Below, in pieces: positions 26,994 to 35,502 of a stretch of DNA of 64,000 nt. This DNA is from DASQZT01 sp963728965 (lineage in GTDB: Bacteria > Acidobacteriota > Terriglobia > Bryobacterales > Bryobacteraceae), in contig CAVSMH010000001.1 of NCBI GenBank assembly GCA_963728965.1, positions 372,001 through 436,000 on the forward strand. Reading direction: 5' to 3'. The position numbers and the translations under genes were made by a program. The notes under the pieces were generated by a model. That model was given only the letters and a program-made list of their open reading frames with translations. It was not told the DNA's origin and searched no databases. Position 1 is the stretch's first letter, and every line of letters starts with the position of its first letter.

Positions 26994-28211
26994 TTGAAAA
27001 AGCTGCTGCTCCTGCTGCTGCCGGTGCTCGCGGTGGCGGCGATCGTGTGGGGAATCGTCCGCAAGAACGAGCCCCCCAAGATCAGCTTCGCGCGCGCCAG
27101 GCGCCAGACCCTCGTGAGCACCCTGCCGACCAACGGCAAGGTGGAGCCCTTCGAGTGGCGCGCCGTACGCACCCAAGCCGCTGGAATCGTGAGCCGCGTC
27201 TCCGTTCACGACGGCCAGTGGGTGGCCCGGGACGCCGAACTGGCCGCCATCGCCGATGCCGCGCTTCAGTCCGACATTCAGGCCGCCGAGGCGAAGGCAG
27301 CCGAAGCGCGCGCCAACCTGGCGGCCCTCGAAGCCGGCGGCCGGCCTTCCGACGTCGCCGAGATCGACAGCAGCCTCGAGCGCTCCCGGGCCGAACTGTC
27401 CCAGCAGATCCGCGAAGCCGAAGCGCTGGAACGGCTGGCCGCCCAACAGGCTGCCACTCCGGCCGAAGTGCAGGCCGCCCAGGAAAAGGTGCGGCAGACC
27501 CGCCTGATCCTGGAAGGGCTGCAAAAGCGGCGGGCCTCGCTGGTTGCCAAGCCCGAAATCGCCGCCGCCCGGGCTCGCCTCCAGGAAGCCGAAGTGGCCC
27601 TCGACCGCGCGCGCAGCCGCGCCGCCCTGAGCATCATCCGTTCCCCTCTCGCCGGGGTGATCTACGACCTCCCCATCCATCCGGGCGCCTATCTGAACGT
27701 GGGCGACATGGTCGCCCAAGTGGGGCAACTGGACCGGGTGCACGTTCGCCTCTATGTGGACGAGCCGGAACTGGGCCGAATCCGCATCGGACAGCCCGTG
27801 GCGATCACCTGGCAGGCGCTGCCCGGCAGGTCCTGGCAGGGCACGGTCGAACGCATGCCCACCTCCATCCAGGCGCTCGGTGCGCGACAGGTGGGTGAGG
27901 TTCTCTGCACCATCGAAAACCCGGACCACGACCTGATCCCCGGCACCAACGTGGACGCCGAAATTCGCACCGCGGTCACCGGCGACGCCCTCGTCATTCC
28001 TCGCGAAACCTTGCGCCACGATGCAGCCGGAGATTACGTCTTGGTCCTGAACGGCGATACGGTCGAGCGCCGTCCTGTGAAGACCGGCACTTCCGCCATA
28101 GCCCAGGTGCAGGTGACCGCCGGTCTGGCCCCGGGCGATGCGGTCGCCCTGCCGTCCGATACCCCGCTGAAACCGGGTGATCGCGTGCAGCCGGTTGTTC
28201 CAGGCCTGTAA
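26994..28211 (+). CDS. HlyD-family membrane-fusion (efflux periplasmic adaptor) protein
   Basis: 405 residues. One N-terminal membrane helix (KKLLLLLLPVLAVAAIVWGIV) anchors it in the inner membrane. Barrel-sandwich halves flank a long Ala/Glu/Arg-rich coiled-coil hairpin (about 85-215), with the lipoyl-like segment RSPLAGVIYDLPIHPGAYLNVGDMV after it, then beta-barrel and C-terminal domains. Such adaptors link an inner-membrane pump (ABC or RND) to the outer membrane. No pump gene lies next to it, which is unusual. The TTG start has GGAG eight bases upstream. Confidence 0.88.
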   Translation: MKKLLLLLLPVLAVAAIVWGIVRKNEPPKISFARARRQTLVSTLPTNGKVEPFEWRAVRTQAAGIVSRVSVHDGQWVARDAELAAIADAALQSDIQAAEAKAAEARANLAALEAGGRPSDVAEIDSSLERSRAELSQQIREAEALERLAAQQAATPAEVQAAQEKVRQTRLILEGLQKRRASLVAKPEIAAARARLQEAEVALDRARSRAALSIIRSPLAGVIYDLPIHPGAYLNVGDMVAQVGQLDRVHVRLYVDEPELGRIRIGQPVAITWQALPGRSWQGTVERMPTSIQALGARQVGEVLCTIENPDHDLIPGTNVDAEIRTAVTGDALVIPRETLRHDAAGDYVLVLNGDTVERRPVKTGTSAIAQVQVTAGLAPGDAVALPSDTPLKPGDRVQPVVPGL

Positions 28212-28342
28212 GCCCCGCGTTTCCGCCGGGCCGCCCTGGAACAGCCCCGTTCGCCCGCCTCCGCCGTGCTCCCGGCGCGACTATGCTACTGTAAAGCAGG
28301 TACTTGAAACCCGAATTCGGCCAAGCGCGTCGGAAACGGTGT

Positions 28343-29008
28343 ATGGGAACACTGAGCGGTGTTTTGACCGTCCCCGGGTTCGGTAGCAGGGTTGCCGCTA
28401 AAACCAAAGTGGACTATCAGAATACCCCGGAAGGAGCCTTGGTCCGCCGGGCACAAACCGGTGATGAGGCCGCGTTTCGCGAAATCGTGGAACGCTACCA
28501 GTCCAAAGTGTTCTCTATCATCCATGGCATTGTGCGCCAACGCAATGACGTGGAAGACATTGCCCAGCAGGTATTTGCTAAGGTTTACCTGTCTTTGCGG
28601 AATTTCGATTTCCGGTCCTCTTTGATCACCTGGATTTATAAGATCACCGTCAACGAGTGCTTCGATTATCTGCGCAAACGCAAGGTGCGCAAGCTCGTGT
28701 ATGAGAGCGATCTCAGCGAGGACGAGGTCCGGCGGGTCGAAAACACGGAACCGAATATCGACCGGCAGGACCCGGCCGATACCGCGCTCGCGCGACGCGA
28801 CTACATTTTGAAACTCCTCTCCCGCGTTTCCGAAGAGGAACGCATGCTTTTGATGATGAAAGAGGTGGAGGGGTATTCGGTGGAAGAGCTGTCCGAAAAA
28901 ACCGGCATGAATGAAAACACCATCAAGGTGAAGCTCTTCCGGGCGCGGCAGAAACTGGTGAAAGCGGCCCAGCGGTTGGATCGGGCTCCCGGCCTGGTGC
29001 CGGGTTGA
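28343..29008 (+). CDS. ECF-type RNA polymerase sigma factor
   Basis: 221 residues. Region 2 (about 35-100) includes FREIVERYQSKVFSIIHGIV, DVEDIAQQVFAKVYLSL and TWIYKITVNECFDYLRKRK. Region 4 (about 155-210) includes LMMKEVEGYSVEELSEKTGMNENTIKVKLFRARQKL. No extra C-terminal domain is present. It would direct transcription of a stress or envelope regulon under control of the membrane anti-sigma encoded next. The ATG at 28343 was preferred; a TTG 13 codons upstream is in frame. Confidence 0.92.
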   Translation: MGTLSGVLTVPGFGSRVAAKTKVDYQNTPEGALVRRAQTGDEAAFREIVERYQSKVFSIIHGIVRQRNDVEDIAQQVFAKVYLSLRNFDFRSSLITWIYKITVNECFDYLRKRKVRKLVYESDLSEDEVRRVENTEPNIDRQDPADTALARRDYILKLLSRVSEEERMLLMMKEVEGYSVEELSEKTGMNENTIKVKLFRARQKLVKAAQRLDRAPGLVPG

Positions 29009-29110
29009 CCCGAAATTCTTGGATAGGAGTGGTCCCGCAAACGGGCACATCAAGACTCGCAGCGGGGTGGGTTCTACAGTTGTACTTTACATTCGTAAGG
29101 GAAGAAACAT

Positions 29111-29575
29111 ATGCACGCGGTAGTCATGGACAGCCTCGAAGAGTATCTGTCCGGTTCGCTGGAACCGGCGGACCGGCAGGCTGTTGACGCACATCTGAGT
29201 ACCTGTTCGCTGTGCCGCGAGGAGATGCGCGGCATGGAGGACGTGTCGCAATTGTTTGGCACTCTGAAATCCGACGCGGTTTTGGAGCGTCGCCCCGGTT
29301 TTTATGCGGGCGTGATGCGGCTGGTCGAGGAGCACCAGGCTGTCCCTTCCTTCGCGGGTGTGTTTGCTCTGGATTTCGCCTTCGGCCGCCGCCTCGTTTT
29401 TGCATCGCTGCTGACATTGGCGGTGCTGGGCAGTTACCTGATATCACGCGAGGCCGAATATCCGGCCGGGCCCTCGCCGGAAGCCATCATGGCGCAGGAA
29501 GACTCTCCTGCGTTCAGTTCGGCTCCCGCCCAGGACAACATGCTGGTCACCCTCACTGCCTATGAGCAGCGTTAA
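29111..29575 (+). CDS. Membrane anti-sigma factor with zinc-finger (ZAS-like) motif
   Basis: 154 residues. The N-terminal cytoplasmic part carries H-x3-C-x2-C (HLSTCSLC, about residues 28-35), the zinc-binding anti-sigma motif. One membrane helix follows (about 95-112, LVFASLLTLAVLGSYLI), then a short periplasmic tail rich in Ala, Pro and Ser. It should bind and inhibit the ECF sigma factor encoded 102 bases upstream. The stop overlaps the next gene by 14 bases. Confidence 0.85.
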   Translation: MHAVVMDSLEEYLSGSLEPADRQAVDAHLSTCSLCREEMRGMEDVSQLFGTLKSDAVLERRPGFYAGVMRLVEEHQAVPSFAGVFALDFAFGRRLVFASLLTLAVLGSYLISREAEYPAGPSPEAIMAQEDSPAFSSAPAQDNMLVTLTAYEQR

Positions 29576-29939
29576 TCTCCTCGACCGGTCGCCTGTCGGC
29601 AAAATCTGGAATCCCAAGCTGGCCTGCGTGGTCACCCTGTCCCTGGTGTTCCTGTGCGGCGCCGTCGCCGGCGCCTTGGCCATGGATTTTGGCGTCCACA
29701 GCCGCACCCGTTCTCCCGCCTTCGATACCGTCCAGGGCAAGGCCGCCTATTTCGAGCACCTGCGCCAGGAACTCGACCTCACGCCCGCCCAATCCGAGCA
29801 GATCAAGTCCATCCTCAACGATTTCTGGCAGTACTACCGCAGCGTGCTGAGCGACAGCAAGGCGCGCGTGGAGCAGTTGCTCAACGAGGAGCAGCGCCGG
29901 AAATTTGAAAAGATCCTGCAACAGCAGACGTTGCGCTAA
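29562..29939 (+). CDS. Periplasmic Spy/CpxP-like (heavy-metal sensor family) protein
   Basis: 125 residues. An N-terminal membrane helix or uncleaved signal (LACVVTLSLVFLCGAVAGALA) is followed by a helical periplasmic domain with the LTPAQ signature (LDLTPAQSEQIKSILNDFW) and QLLNEEQRRKFEKIL. This is the layout of Spy/CpxP/ZraP-like proteins, which act as periplasmic chaperones or stress sensors. Overlap with the anti-sigma gene suggests it is part of the same sigma-factor circuit, perhaps the sensing arm. Confidence 0.78.
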   Translation: MSSVNLLDRSPVGKIWNPKLACVVTLSLVFLCGAVAGALAMDFGVHSRTRSPAFDTVQGKAAYFEHLRQELDLTPAQSEQIKSILNDFWQYYRSVLSDSKARVEQLLNEEQRRKFEKILQQQTLR

Positions 29940-30082
29940 CCGTGCCGCCTGACTGCGCGCCGCGCGCGCCGAAATGAGTGCCGCCGCGCCCGGCAGGATT
30001 GGGTTTGCGCGGGGCCCGAGTTTTTTGTTGCCCGCTGCACCGTTTCGACGGAAACTGAAGGTCTAAAGGAGCGGCGCGAGAA

Positions 30083-32029
30083 TTGGAAAGAAACGGGCGC
30101 AAAACCTCATTGGTCATGGAGCCGGCGGAACGATGGACACCCCAGGTGGCCGGAGAGTTGTACGATGTGGCGAGCTGGGGCAAAGGCTACTTTTCGGTCG
30201 GCGATGACGGCCACGTCCACGTCCACCCCGAGAAGGACGCGTCCCGGGCCATCGATCTCAAGAAACTGGTCGATACCCTGGTGCTGCGCGGTATCAACCT
30301 GCCGATCCTTATCCGCTTCGCCGGCATCCTGAAGCACCGGCTGGGCGAGATCCACACCGCGTTCAGCACCGCCATTGCCGAGCACCGCTACCAGGGCGGT
30401 TACTGCTGTGTGTACCCTATCAAGGTCAATCAGCAGCGGCAGGTGGTGGAGGAGGTGCTGGAGTTCGGCAAGCCCTACCATTTCGGCCTGGAGGCGGGCT
30501 CCAAACCGGAGTTGATGGCGGTCATGGCCATGGCCGATAACGACACCCCCATCATCTGCAACGGCTTCAAGGACGACGAGTACATCGAAATGGCGATGCT
30601 GGCCCAGAAGGTCGGCCGCCAGATCATCCCGGTGGTGGAGAAATATACCGAGCTGCAACTGATTCTCAAGTACAGCCAACGTGTCGGCGTGCGTCCGATG
30701 ATCGGGCTGCGCGTGAAGCTGGCGAGCCGCGGCTCCGGACGCTGGAAGTCGTCGGGCGGCTACCGCTCCAAGTTCGGGCTCTCCGCCACGGAGGCGATGC
30801 GCGCCTTGGGCGAGCTGAAGGAACTGGGCATGGCGGATTGCCTGAACCTGCTGCATTTTCACCTGGGCAGCCAGATCACCAATATCCGCCAGATCAAGGG
30901 CGCGGTGAACGAGTCGGTGCGGGTGTATGTGGACCTGGCACGGGCGGGCGCCGGGCTGAAGTACCTCGATGTCGGCGGCGGCCTCGGCATCGATTACGAT
31001 GGCTCGCAGACCGATTTCGAATCCAGCGTCAACTACACCCTCCAGGAGTACGCCAACGACATCATCTACCACGTGCAGAACGTGTGCGATGAAGTGGGCG
31101 TGGCCCATCCCACGATTGTGACGGAGAGCGGCCGCGCGATCGTCGCCTATCACAGCGTGCTGGTGTTCAACGTCTTGGGCGTCGCCGGAATGGGCGAAGC
31201 GGACGTGCCGGCCGAGCCGCCCGCCGATGCCGAGCAGCCGCTGGTGGATTTGCAGGAAACCTACCGCGGCCTGACCGCCAAGAACCTGCTCGAAAGTTAC
31301 CACGACGCGCAGCAGGCGCTCGACCAGGCGCTGAATCTGTTCAGCCTCGGCTATCTCTCGCTCGAGCAGCGCTGCATTGCCGAAAACCTCTACTGGGCGA
31401 TTTCCCGGAAAATCCAGAAGCAGGCCCGCGAGCTGGACTACTTTCCCGAAGAACTGGAAGGCATCGACGCGATGCTCTCCGACACCTACTTCTGCAACTT
31501 TTCGCTATTTCAAAGCATGCCCGACAGTTGGGCCATCAAGCAGCTCTTTCCCATCATGCCGATTCACCGGCTGGAAGAGGAGCCGGGGCGGCCGGCGGTG
31601 CTCGGCGACATCACCTGCGACTCGGACGGGAAAGTGGATGCCTTTATCGATCGGCGCGATGTCAAGCGCACGCTCCAATTGCACCCCTTCGATGGGGGCG
31701 ACTACTATCTGGGCGCGTTTCTGGTGGGGGCGTACCAGGAGATTCTGGGCGACCTGCACAATCTCTTCGGCGACACCAACGCCGTGCACGTGCGGCTGGC
31801 TCCCACCGGCGAGATCATCCTGGACTCGGTCATCAAGGGCGACACCGTCCGCGAAGTCCTGAACTACGTCCAGTTCAGCTCCGATTCGCTGGTGACCCGG
31901 CTGCGGCGCGACGTGGAGGCGGCCCTTCGCGAGAACCGCATGACCTACGAAGAAAGCGGCGCCCTGCTCAAGTTCTACGAAGAGGGCCTGCACGGCTACA
32001 CCTATCTCGAAGACGTGCACGAGCAATAA
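30083..32029 (+). CDS. speA: Biosynthetic arginine decarboxylase
   Basis: 648 residues, typical for SpeA. Forms agmatine from arginine, the first step of one putrescine/spermidine route; PLP enzyme of the alanine-racemase-fold class. Seen are the PLP-lysine segment YPIKVNQQRQVVEEV, GLEAGSKPELMAVMA, LHFHLGSQITNIRQIK, YLDVGGGLGIDYDGS and ESGRAIVAYHSVLVFNV; the C-terminal part (NFSLFQSMPDSWAIKQLFPI) is SpeA-specific. The TTG start is supported by AAAGGAG 11 bases upstream; an ATG 11 codons later is the alternative. Downstream steps (agmatine hydrolysis) are not encoded nearby. Confidence 0.95.
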   Translation: MERNGRKTSLVMEPAERWTPQVAGELYDVASWGKGYFSVGDDGHVHVHPEKDASRAIDLKKLVDTLVLRGINLPILIRFAGILKHRLGEIHTAFSTAIAEHRYQGGYCCVYPIKVNQQRQVVEEVLEFGKPYHFGLEAGSKPELMAVMAMADNDTPIICNGFKDDEYIEMAMLAQKVGRQIIPVVEKYTELQLILKYSQRVGVRPMIGLRVKLASRGSGRWKSSGGYRSKFGLSATEAMRALGELKELGMADCLNLLHFHLGSQITNIRQIKGAVNESVRVYVDLARAGAGLKYLDVGGGLGIDYDGSQTDFESSVNYTLQEYANDIIYHVQNVCDEVGVAHPTIVTESGRAIVAYHSVLVFNVLGVAGMGEADVPAEPPADAEQPLVDLQETYRGLTAKNLLESYHDAQQALDQALNLFSLGYLSLEQRCIAENLYWAISRKIQKQARELDYFPEELEGIDAMLSDTYFCNFSLFQSMPDSWAIKQLFPIMPIHRLEEEPGRPAVLGDITCDSDGKVDAFIDRRDVKRTLQLHPFDGGDYYLGAFLVGAYQEILGDLHNLFGDTNAVHVRLAPTGEIILDSVIKGDTVREVLNYVQFSSDSLVTRLRRDVEAALRENRMTYEESGALLKFYEEGLHGYTYLEDVHEQ

Positions 32030-32063
32030 GCCATTTGTGGGGCGGTCCCCTTGGAGGCACACG

Positions 32064-32504
32064 ATGAACATCATGTTGTGGGTCCTGCAGGTCCTCGCCG
32101 CGCTCCTCTACGCAGCGTCGGGCGTCATGAAGGTGTTTATGTTCGACAAGGTAAGCGAGGGGGTCCCGTCCTTTGGTGCGTTGCCGCGGGAAGCCTGGGA
32201 GACCCTCGGCATCCTCGAACTCGTCTGCACGGTCGGGCTCATCGTCCCCGCCGCCCTCCATTGGCAGCCTCGGCTGACGGTCCTGGCTGCCGCGGTCCTG
32301 GCGATCGAGAGCCTCGTTTTCGTCTGGGTGCACGTTCAGTACCGCGAGATCACGGCCATAATCTTGAGCGGCGTGCTGGGCCTCCTCCTGGCGTTCATCG
32401 CGTACGGCCGGACGGTCCTGAGGCCGATCCCCGGGGCACGCGACTCGGAAACAATCCACTCGGATGTATCACGCGCGTCTCGCCATGGCGCCCTCCGGGA
32501 GTGA
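32064..32504 (+). CDS. DoxX-like small membrane protein
   Basis: 146 residues with four hydrophobic helices: MLWVLQVLAALLYAASGVMKV, LGILELVCTVGLIVPAAL, LTVLAAAVLAIESLVFVWV and ITAIILSGVLGLLLAFIAYG. The arrangement and the terminal AYGR are typical of the DoxX-like family of inner-membrane proteins, whose roles range from thiosulfate:quinone oxidation to unknown. The last ~25 residues are polar and may be non-homologous. GGAGG lies nine bases before the ATG. Not obviously linked to speA, 34 bases upstream. Confidence 0.75.
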   Translation: MNIMLWVLQVLAALLYAASGVMKVFMFDKVSEGVPSFGALPREAWETLGILELVCTVGLIVPAALHWQPRLTVLAAAVLAIESLVFVWVHVQYREITAIILSGVLGLLLAFIAYGRTVLRPIPGARDSETIHSDVSRASRHGALRE

Positions 32505-32583
32505 TCGGCTTGCCACCGATCTCCGTGGGTTCGGGCCGATCGGAATTCTCGCGATTCTCGTCATCTTCTTCACCGGCAATTAG
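32485..32583 (+). pseudogene. Possible N-terminal remnant of a CPBP-type membrane protease gene
   Basis: A 32-codon frame beginning at the ATG at 32485 reads ATDLRGFGPIGILAILVIFF before a TAG stop at 32581. From memory this resembles the N-terminal helix of CPBP intramembrane proteases, but nothing similar continues in any frame. It occupies part of the 213-base gap between the DoxX-like gene and the sugar porter gene; I see nothing else in the rest of that gap. The call rests on one short hydrophobic stretch and is weak. Confidence 0.25.
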
Positions 32584-32717
32584 GTCCAAGGTCGGCACGC
32601 GGCCGGCTCCCCCACCGGCCAATCCCCGACCCGGTGAGTTCGCAAACGGCCGGACAGCCAGGGGTACGGCGAGGATGTCCGCCCCACTCATGGCGCTACT
32701 ATTGAGGGCGCGCGATC

Positions 32718-34028
32718 ATGCAAACCGAATCGTTCGATGGCTTCCGCGTGTGGCTGCTCGCCGGCGTCGCCGCGCTCGGCGGCCTCCTGTTCGGCTACGA
32801 CTGGGTCGTCATCGGCGGCGCCAAGCCCTTCTACGAGAAATTCTTCCATCTGCACTCGGAGCAGGCCATCGGCTGGGCGAACAGTTGCGCGCTGCTCGGC
32901 TGCCTGCTGGGCTCGCTGGCTTCGGGAGCGGCATCCGACCGTTTTGGCCGGAAGAAACTCCTCGTCACCTCGGCGCTGCTGTTCACGGTGTCGTCCGTGC
33001 TGACCGGCTGGGCGGCGACCTTCCCGCAGTTCGTGTTCTGGCGGATTGCGGGCGGAGTCGCCATTGGGATCGCCTCCAACATCTCGCCGGTGTACATCGC
33101 CGAGATCAGCCCCGCGCGCTGGCGCGGCCGCATGGTGGCGCTGAACCAGATGACCATCGTGGTCGGTATTCTTGCCGCGCAGATCGCGAACTGGAGGATC
33201 GCCCAACCGGTGCCGGCATCGGCCACCGCGGAAGCCATCCGGCTCTCCTGGAACGGGCAGTACGGCTGGCGCTGGATGTTCACCGCGGTCGCCGTTCCAT
33301 CGCTGGTGTTCCTGGCCGGCGCGCTGCTGATTCCCGAAAGCCCGCGCTGGCTGGCGGCGCGCGGGCGCAAGGATCGCGCCGTCCCCCTCCGCGAGGTCGC
33401 CGCCCCCGCGATGCGCAAGGTGCTCGGCATCGGTATCTTCCTCGCTGTTTTGCAGCAGTGGAGCGGCATCAACGTCATCTTCAACTACGCCGAAGAGATC
33501 TATCGGGGCGCCGGCTACGGCGTCAATGACATCCTCTTTAACATCGTAATCACCGGCGCCATCAACCTGGTCTTCACTTTGGTCGCCCTGGTCCTGGTGG
33601 ACCGCGCCGGCCGCCGCGTCCTGATGCTGGCCGGCTGCGCCGCTATCGGCATCTGCCACACGTTGCTCGGCTTGGCCTATCATTTCGGGCTGAAGGGCCT
33701 GCCCGTCCTGGTCTGCACCCTCGGCGCGATCGGCTCCTATGCGATGTCCCTGGCACCGGTGACCTGGGTGCTGATCGCCGAGATCTTCCCCACCCGCATC
33801 CGGGGCCGGGCGGTGTCGGTAGCCGTGTCCGCGCTCTGGATTGCCTGCTTCGCACTGACCTTCACCTTCCCGATTCTGAACCGCGCGCTCGGAGCTGCCG
33901 GGACGTTCTGGCTCTACGCCGGGATCTGTTTCGCGGGATTCCTGTTTGTGCGCCGGCAGGTGGCGGAGACCAAGGGCAAGAGCCTGGAGCAAATCGAGAG
34001 CGCCTTAGCCCGATCACCCCTATCTTGA
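32718..34028 (+). CDS. Sugar porter family MFS transporter
   Basis: 436 residues, 12 predicted membrane helices. Sugar-porter signatures: DRFGRKK in loop 2-3, SPVYIAEISPARWRGRMV after helix 4, PESPRWLAARG at the end of helix 6, QQWSGINVIFNYAEEI in helix 7 and DRAGRR in loop 8-9. Likely a proton-coupled monosaccharide importer (XylE/GalP-like) in the inner membrane. The central loop is shorter than in E. coli XylE. The stop codon lies inside the -35 box of the next operon's predicted promoter. Confidence 0.92.
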   Translation: MQTESFDGFRVWLLAGVAALGGLLFGYDWVVIGGAKPFYEKFFHLHSEQAIGWANSCALLGCLLGSLASGAASDRFGRKKLLVTSALLFTVSSVLTGWAATFPQFVFWRIAGGVAIGIASNISPVYIAEISPARWRGRMVALNQMTIVVGILAAQIANWRIAQPVPASATAEAIRLSWNGQYGWRWMFTAVAVPSLVFLAGALLIPESPRWLAARGRKDRAVPLREVAAPAMRKVLGIGIFLAVLQQWSGINVIFNYAEEIYRGAGYGVNDILFNIVITGAINLVFTLVALVLVDRAGRRVLMLAGCAAIGICHTLLGLAYHFGLKGLPVLVCTLGAIGSYAMSLAPVTWVLIAEIFPTRIRGRAVSVAVSALWIACFALTFTFPILNRALGAAGTFWLYAGICFAGFLFVRRQVAETKGKSLEQIESALARSPLS

Positions 34029-34052
34029 CAGACTTTAGGGTGATGGTACAAT
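34025..34052 (+). promoter_or_regulatory. Near-consensus sigma-70-type promoter of the cysteine synthase/JAMM/Ubl-E1 operon
   Basis: TTGACA (34025-34030), 16-base spacer, TACAAT (34047-34052). Only one base departs from consensus in the -10. It begins within the stop codon of the sugar-porter gene, so the operon can be transcribed on its own. Start predicted near 34059, giving a leader of about 76 bases. Confidence 0.65.
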
Positions 34053-34083
34053 GGGTCTCAGATTAGTCCTTTATTAGCAAAGA

Positions 34084-34100
34084 GATGCGATATTCGCATC
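34084..34100. promoter_or_regulatory. Perfect palindrome in the operon leader, possible operator or RNA hairpin
   Basis: GATGCGA-TAT-TCGCATC: a 7-base perfect inverted repeat with a 3-base centre, located about 25 to 41 bases downstream of the predicted transcription start and about 35 bases before the ATG. It could bind a dimeric repressor as DNA or fold as a short hairpin in the leader RNA. No T-run follows, so it is not a terminator. Confidence 0.4.
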
Positions 34101-34134
34101 CGAATTGCGCCGGGATGAATCCAAGAGGGTGCCA

Positions 34135-35088
34135 ATGGCTCACGTTCTTCCCATTCCGCATCTCGCCCGTACCGAGGCCGAGCCCCTGCTGGCTACCATC
34201 GGAAACACTCCGCTCATCCGGCTGGAGCGAATCCCGAGCGAGTTTCCTGGCATCGAAATCTTCGGTAAGGCCGAATATTTCAACCCCGGGGGGTCGGTGA
34301 AGGATCGTGCCGCTCTCAATATGGTGCTCGACGGAGAGCGCTCCGGAAAGCTGAATCACAGCCGCACCATTCTCGATTCCACCAGCGGCAACACCGGCAT
34401 CGCCTATGCCATGATCGCCGCCAACCGCGGGTACCGCGTCAAACTGGTGCTTCCCGCCAATGCTTCCGAAGAACGCAAGCGCATCCTGAAGGCATACGGG
34501 GCCGAGACCATCTTCAGCGAGCCGGGCGAAGGGTCCGACGGCGCCATCCGCCTCTGCCGCAAGATCTACATGGAAGACCCCGACCGTTACTTCTACCCCG
34601 ACCAATACAACAATCCGGCCAATTGGAAGGCCCACTACGAACATACCGGTCCGGAGATCATTCACCAGACCGGCGCGCGGCTGACCCATTTCGTGACGTC
34701 GATGGGCACCAGCGGAACGTTCATGGGGGTTTCGCGGCGGCTGAAGCGCGACCTGCCCGAGGTGACTTGCATCTCGGCCCAACCTTCCAGCGGGTTTCAT
34801 GGTCTGGAGGGTCTGAAGCACATGCCCACCGCGATCGTGCCCGGCATCTACGACGACAAACTCGCCGACGGCAACCTGTGGATCGAAACCGAAGACGCCT
34901 ACCGGATGGTGCGTCGGCTGGCCCGCGAAGAGGGGCTGCTCGTGGGCATCTCATCCGGCTGCAACGTGCTGGCCGCCACCATGCTGGCCCGCGAAGTGGC
35001 CGCGCGCGGCGAAACCGCCATGATCGTCACCGTGCTGTGCGACAGCGCCGAAAAATATCTGAGCGAACATTTCTGGGACGAGGAATGA
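34135..35088 (+). CDS. cysM: PLP-dependent cysteine synthase (CysM/CysK type)
   Basis: 317 residues. Fold-type II PLP enzyme: IGNTPLIRL, PLP lysine Lys56 in NPGGSVKDRA, substrate loop STSGNTGIAYAMIA, phosphate-binding loop SMGTSGTFMG and ISSGCNVLAA near the C-terminus. It makes cysteine from an activated serine and a sulfur donor. Because a JAMM protease and a ubiquitin-like/E1/rhodanese protein follow with ATGA overlap and 1-base spacing, the donor may be a protein thiocarboxylate, as for mycobacterial CysM, rather than free sulfide. ATG at 34135 chosen for AGAGGG upstream. The CysM assignment over CysK is inference from context. Confidence 0.88.
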   Translation: MAHVLPIPHLARTEAEPLLATIGNTPLIRLERIPSEFPGIEIFGKAEYFNPGGSVKDRAALNMVLDGERSGKLNHSRTILDSTSGNTGIAYAMIAANRGYRVKLVLPANASEERKRILKAYGAETIFSEPGEGSDGAIRLCRKIYMEDPDRYFYPDQYNNPANWKAHYEHTGPEIIHQTGARLTHFVTSMGTSGTFMGVSRRLKRDLPEVTCISAQPSSGFHGLEGLKHMPTAIVPGIYDDKLADGNLWIETEDAYRMVRRLAREEGLLVGISSGCNVLAATMLAREVAARGETAMIVTVLCDSAEKYLSEHFWDEE

Positions 35089-35501
35089 TCCGGATCGAGC
35101 CAGACGCCTGGGCCGCCATGGTCGCGCACGCCCGTCAGGCGTATCCCAATGAGTGCTGCGGCGCGATGATTGGCGCCAACGGCGGCGGCGAGAAGCAGGT
35201 ACGCGTGGCCATGCCGCTTGAGAACGCCTTCGATGGCGTGCAGGCGACGCGCTACGAGCTTCGCCCCCGCGACCTGTTGGCCGCCGAGCAGGCCGCGCGC
35301 GAGCGCCACATGGATGTCATCGGGATTTACCACTCCCACCCCGATTGCGACGCCTATTTCTCGGAAACGGATTTGAGGAATTCTTGCCCGTGGTACTCCT
35401 TCGTCGTGCTGTCCATCCAGAGCGGCGAGTTTCACCACGCCAACAGTTGGCTGCCCAACTTCGAACAGACCGCGGCGGCCAAAGAGGAGTTGATCTACTG
35501 A
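35085..35501 (+). CDS. JAMM/MPN+ metalloprotease (Mec-like)
   Basis: 138 residues, a single JAMM domain. The catalytic signature is complete: Glu in YPNECCG near residue 24 and H-S-H-x7-S-x2-D in YHSHPDCDAYFSETD. Bacterial JAMM proteases of this size (Mec in Mycobacterium) cleave after the C-terminal Gly-Gly of ubiquitin-like sulfur carriers, for example to release cysteine from CysO-cysteine. The start ATG overlaps the cysteine synthase stop (ATGA) and the stop is one base from the next start. The obvious substrate is the Ubl domain encoded next door. Confidence 0.9.
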   Translation: MIRIEPDAWAAMVAHARQAYPNECCGAMIGANGGGEKQVRVAMPLENAFDGVQATRYELRPRDLLAAEQAARERHMDVIGIYHSHPDCDAYFSETDLRNSCPWYSFVVLSIQSGEFHHANSWLPNFEQTAAAKEELIY

Positions 35502-35502
35502 C

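Noticed and set aside
29975..30025. Possible intrinsic terminator before speA (GC-rich stretch followed by TTTTTT)
   Set aside because: The best stem is six base pairs with a 17-base loop and does not end at the T-run, so it is not convincing.
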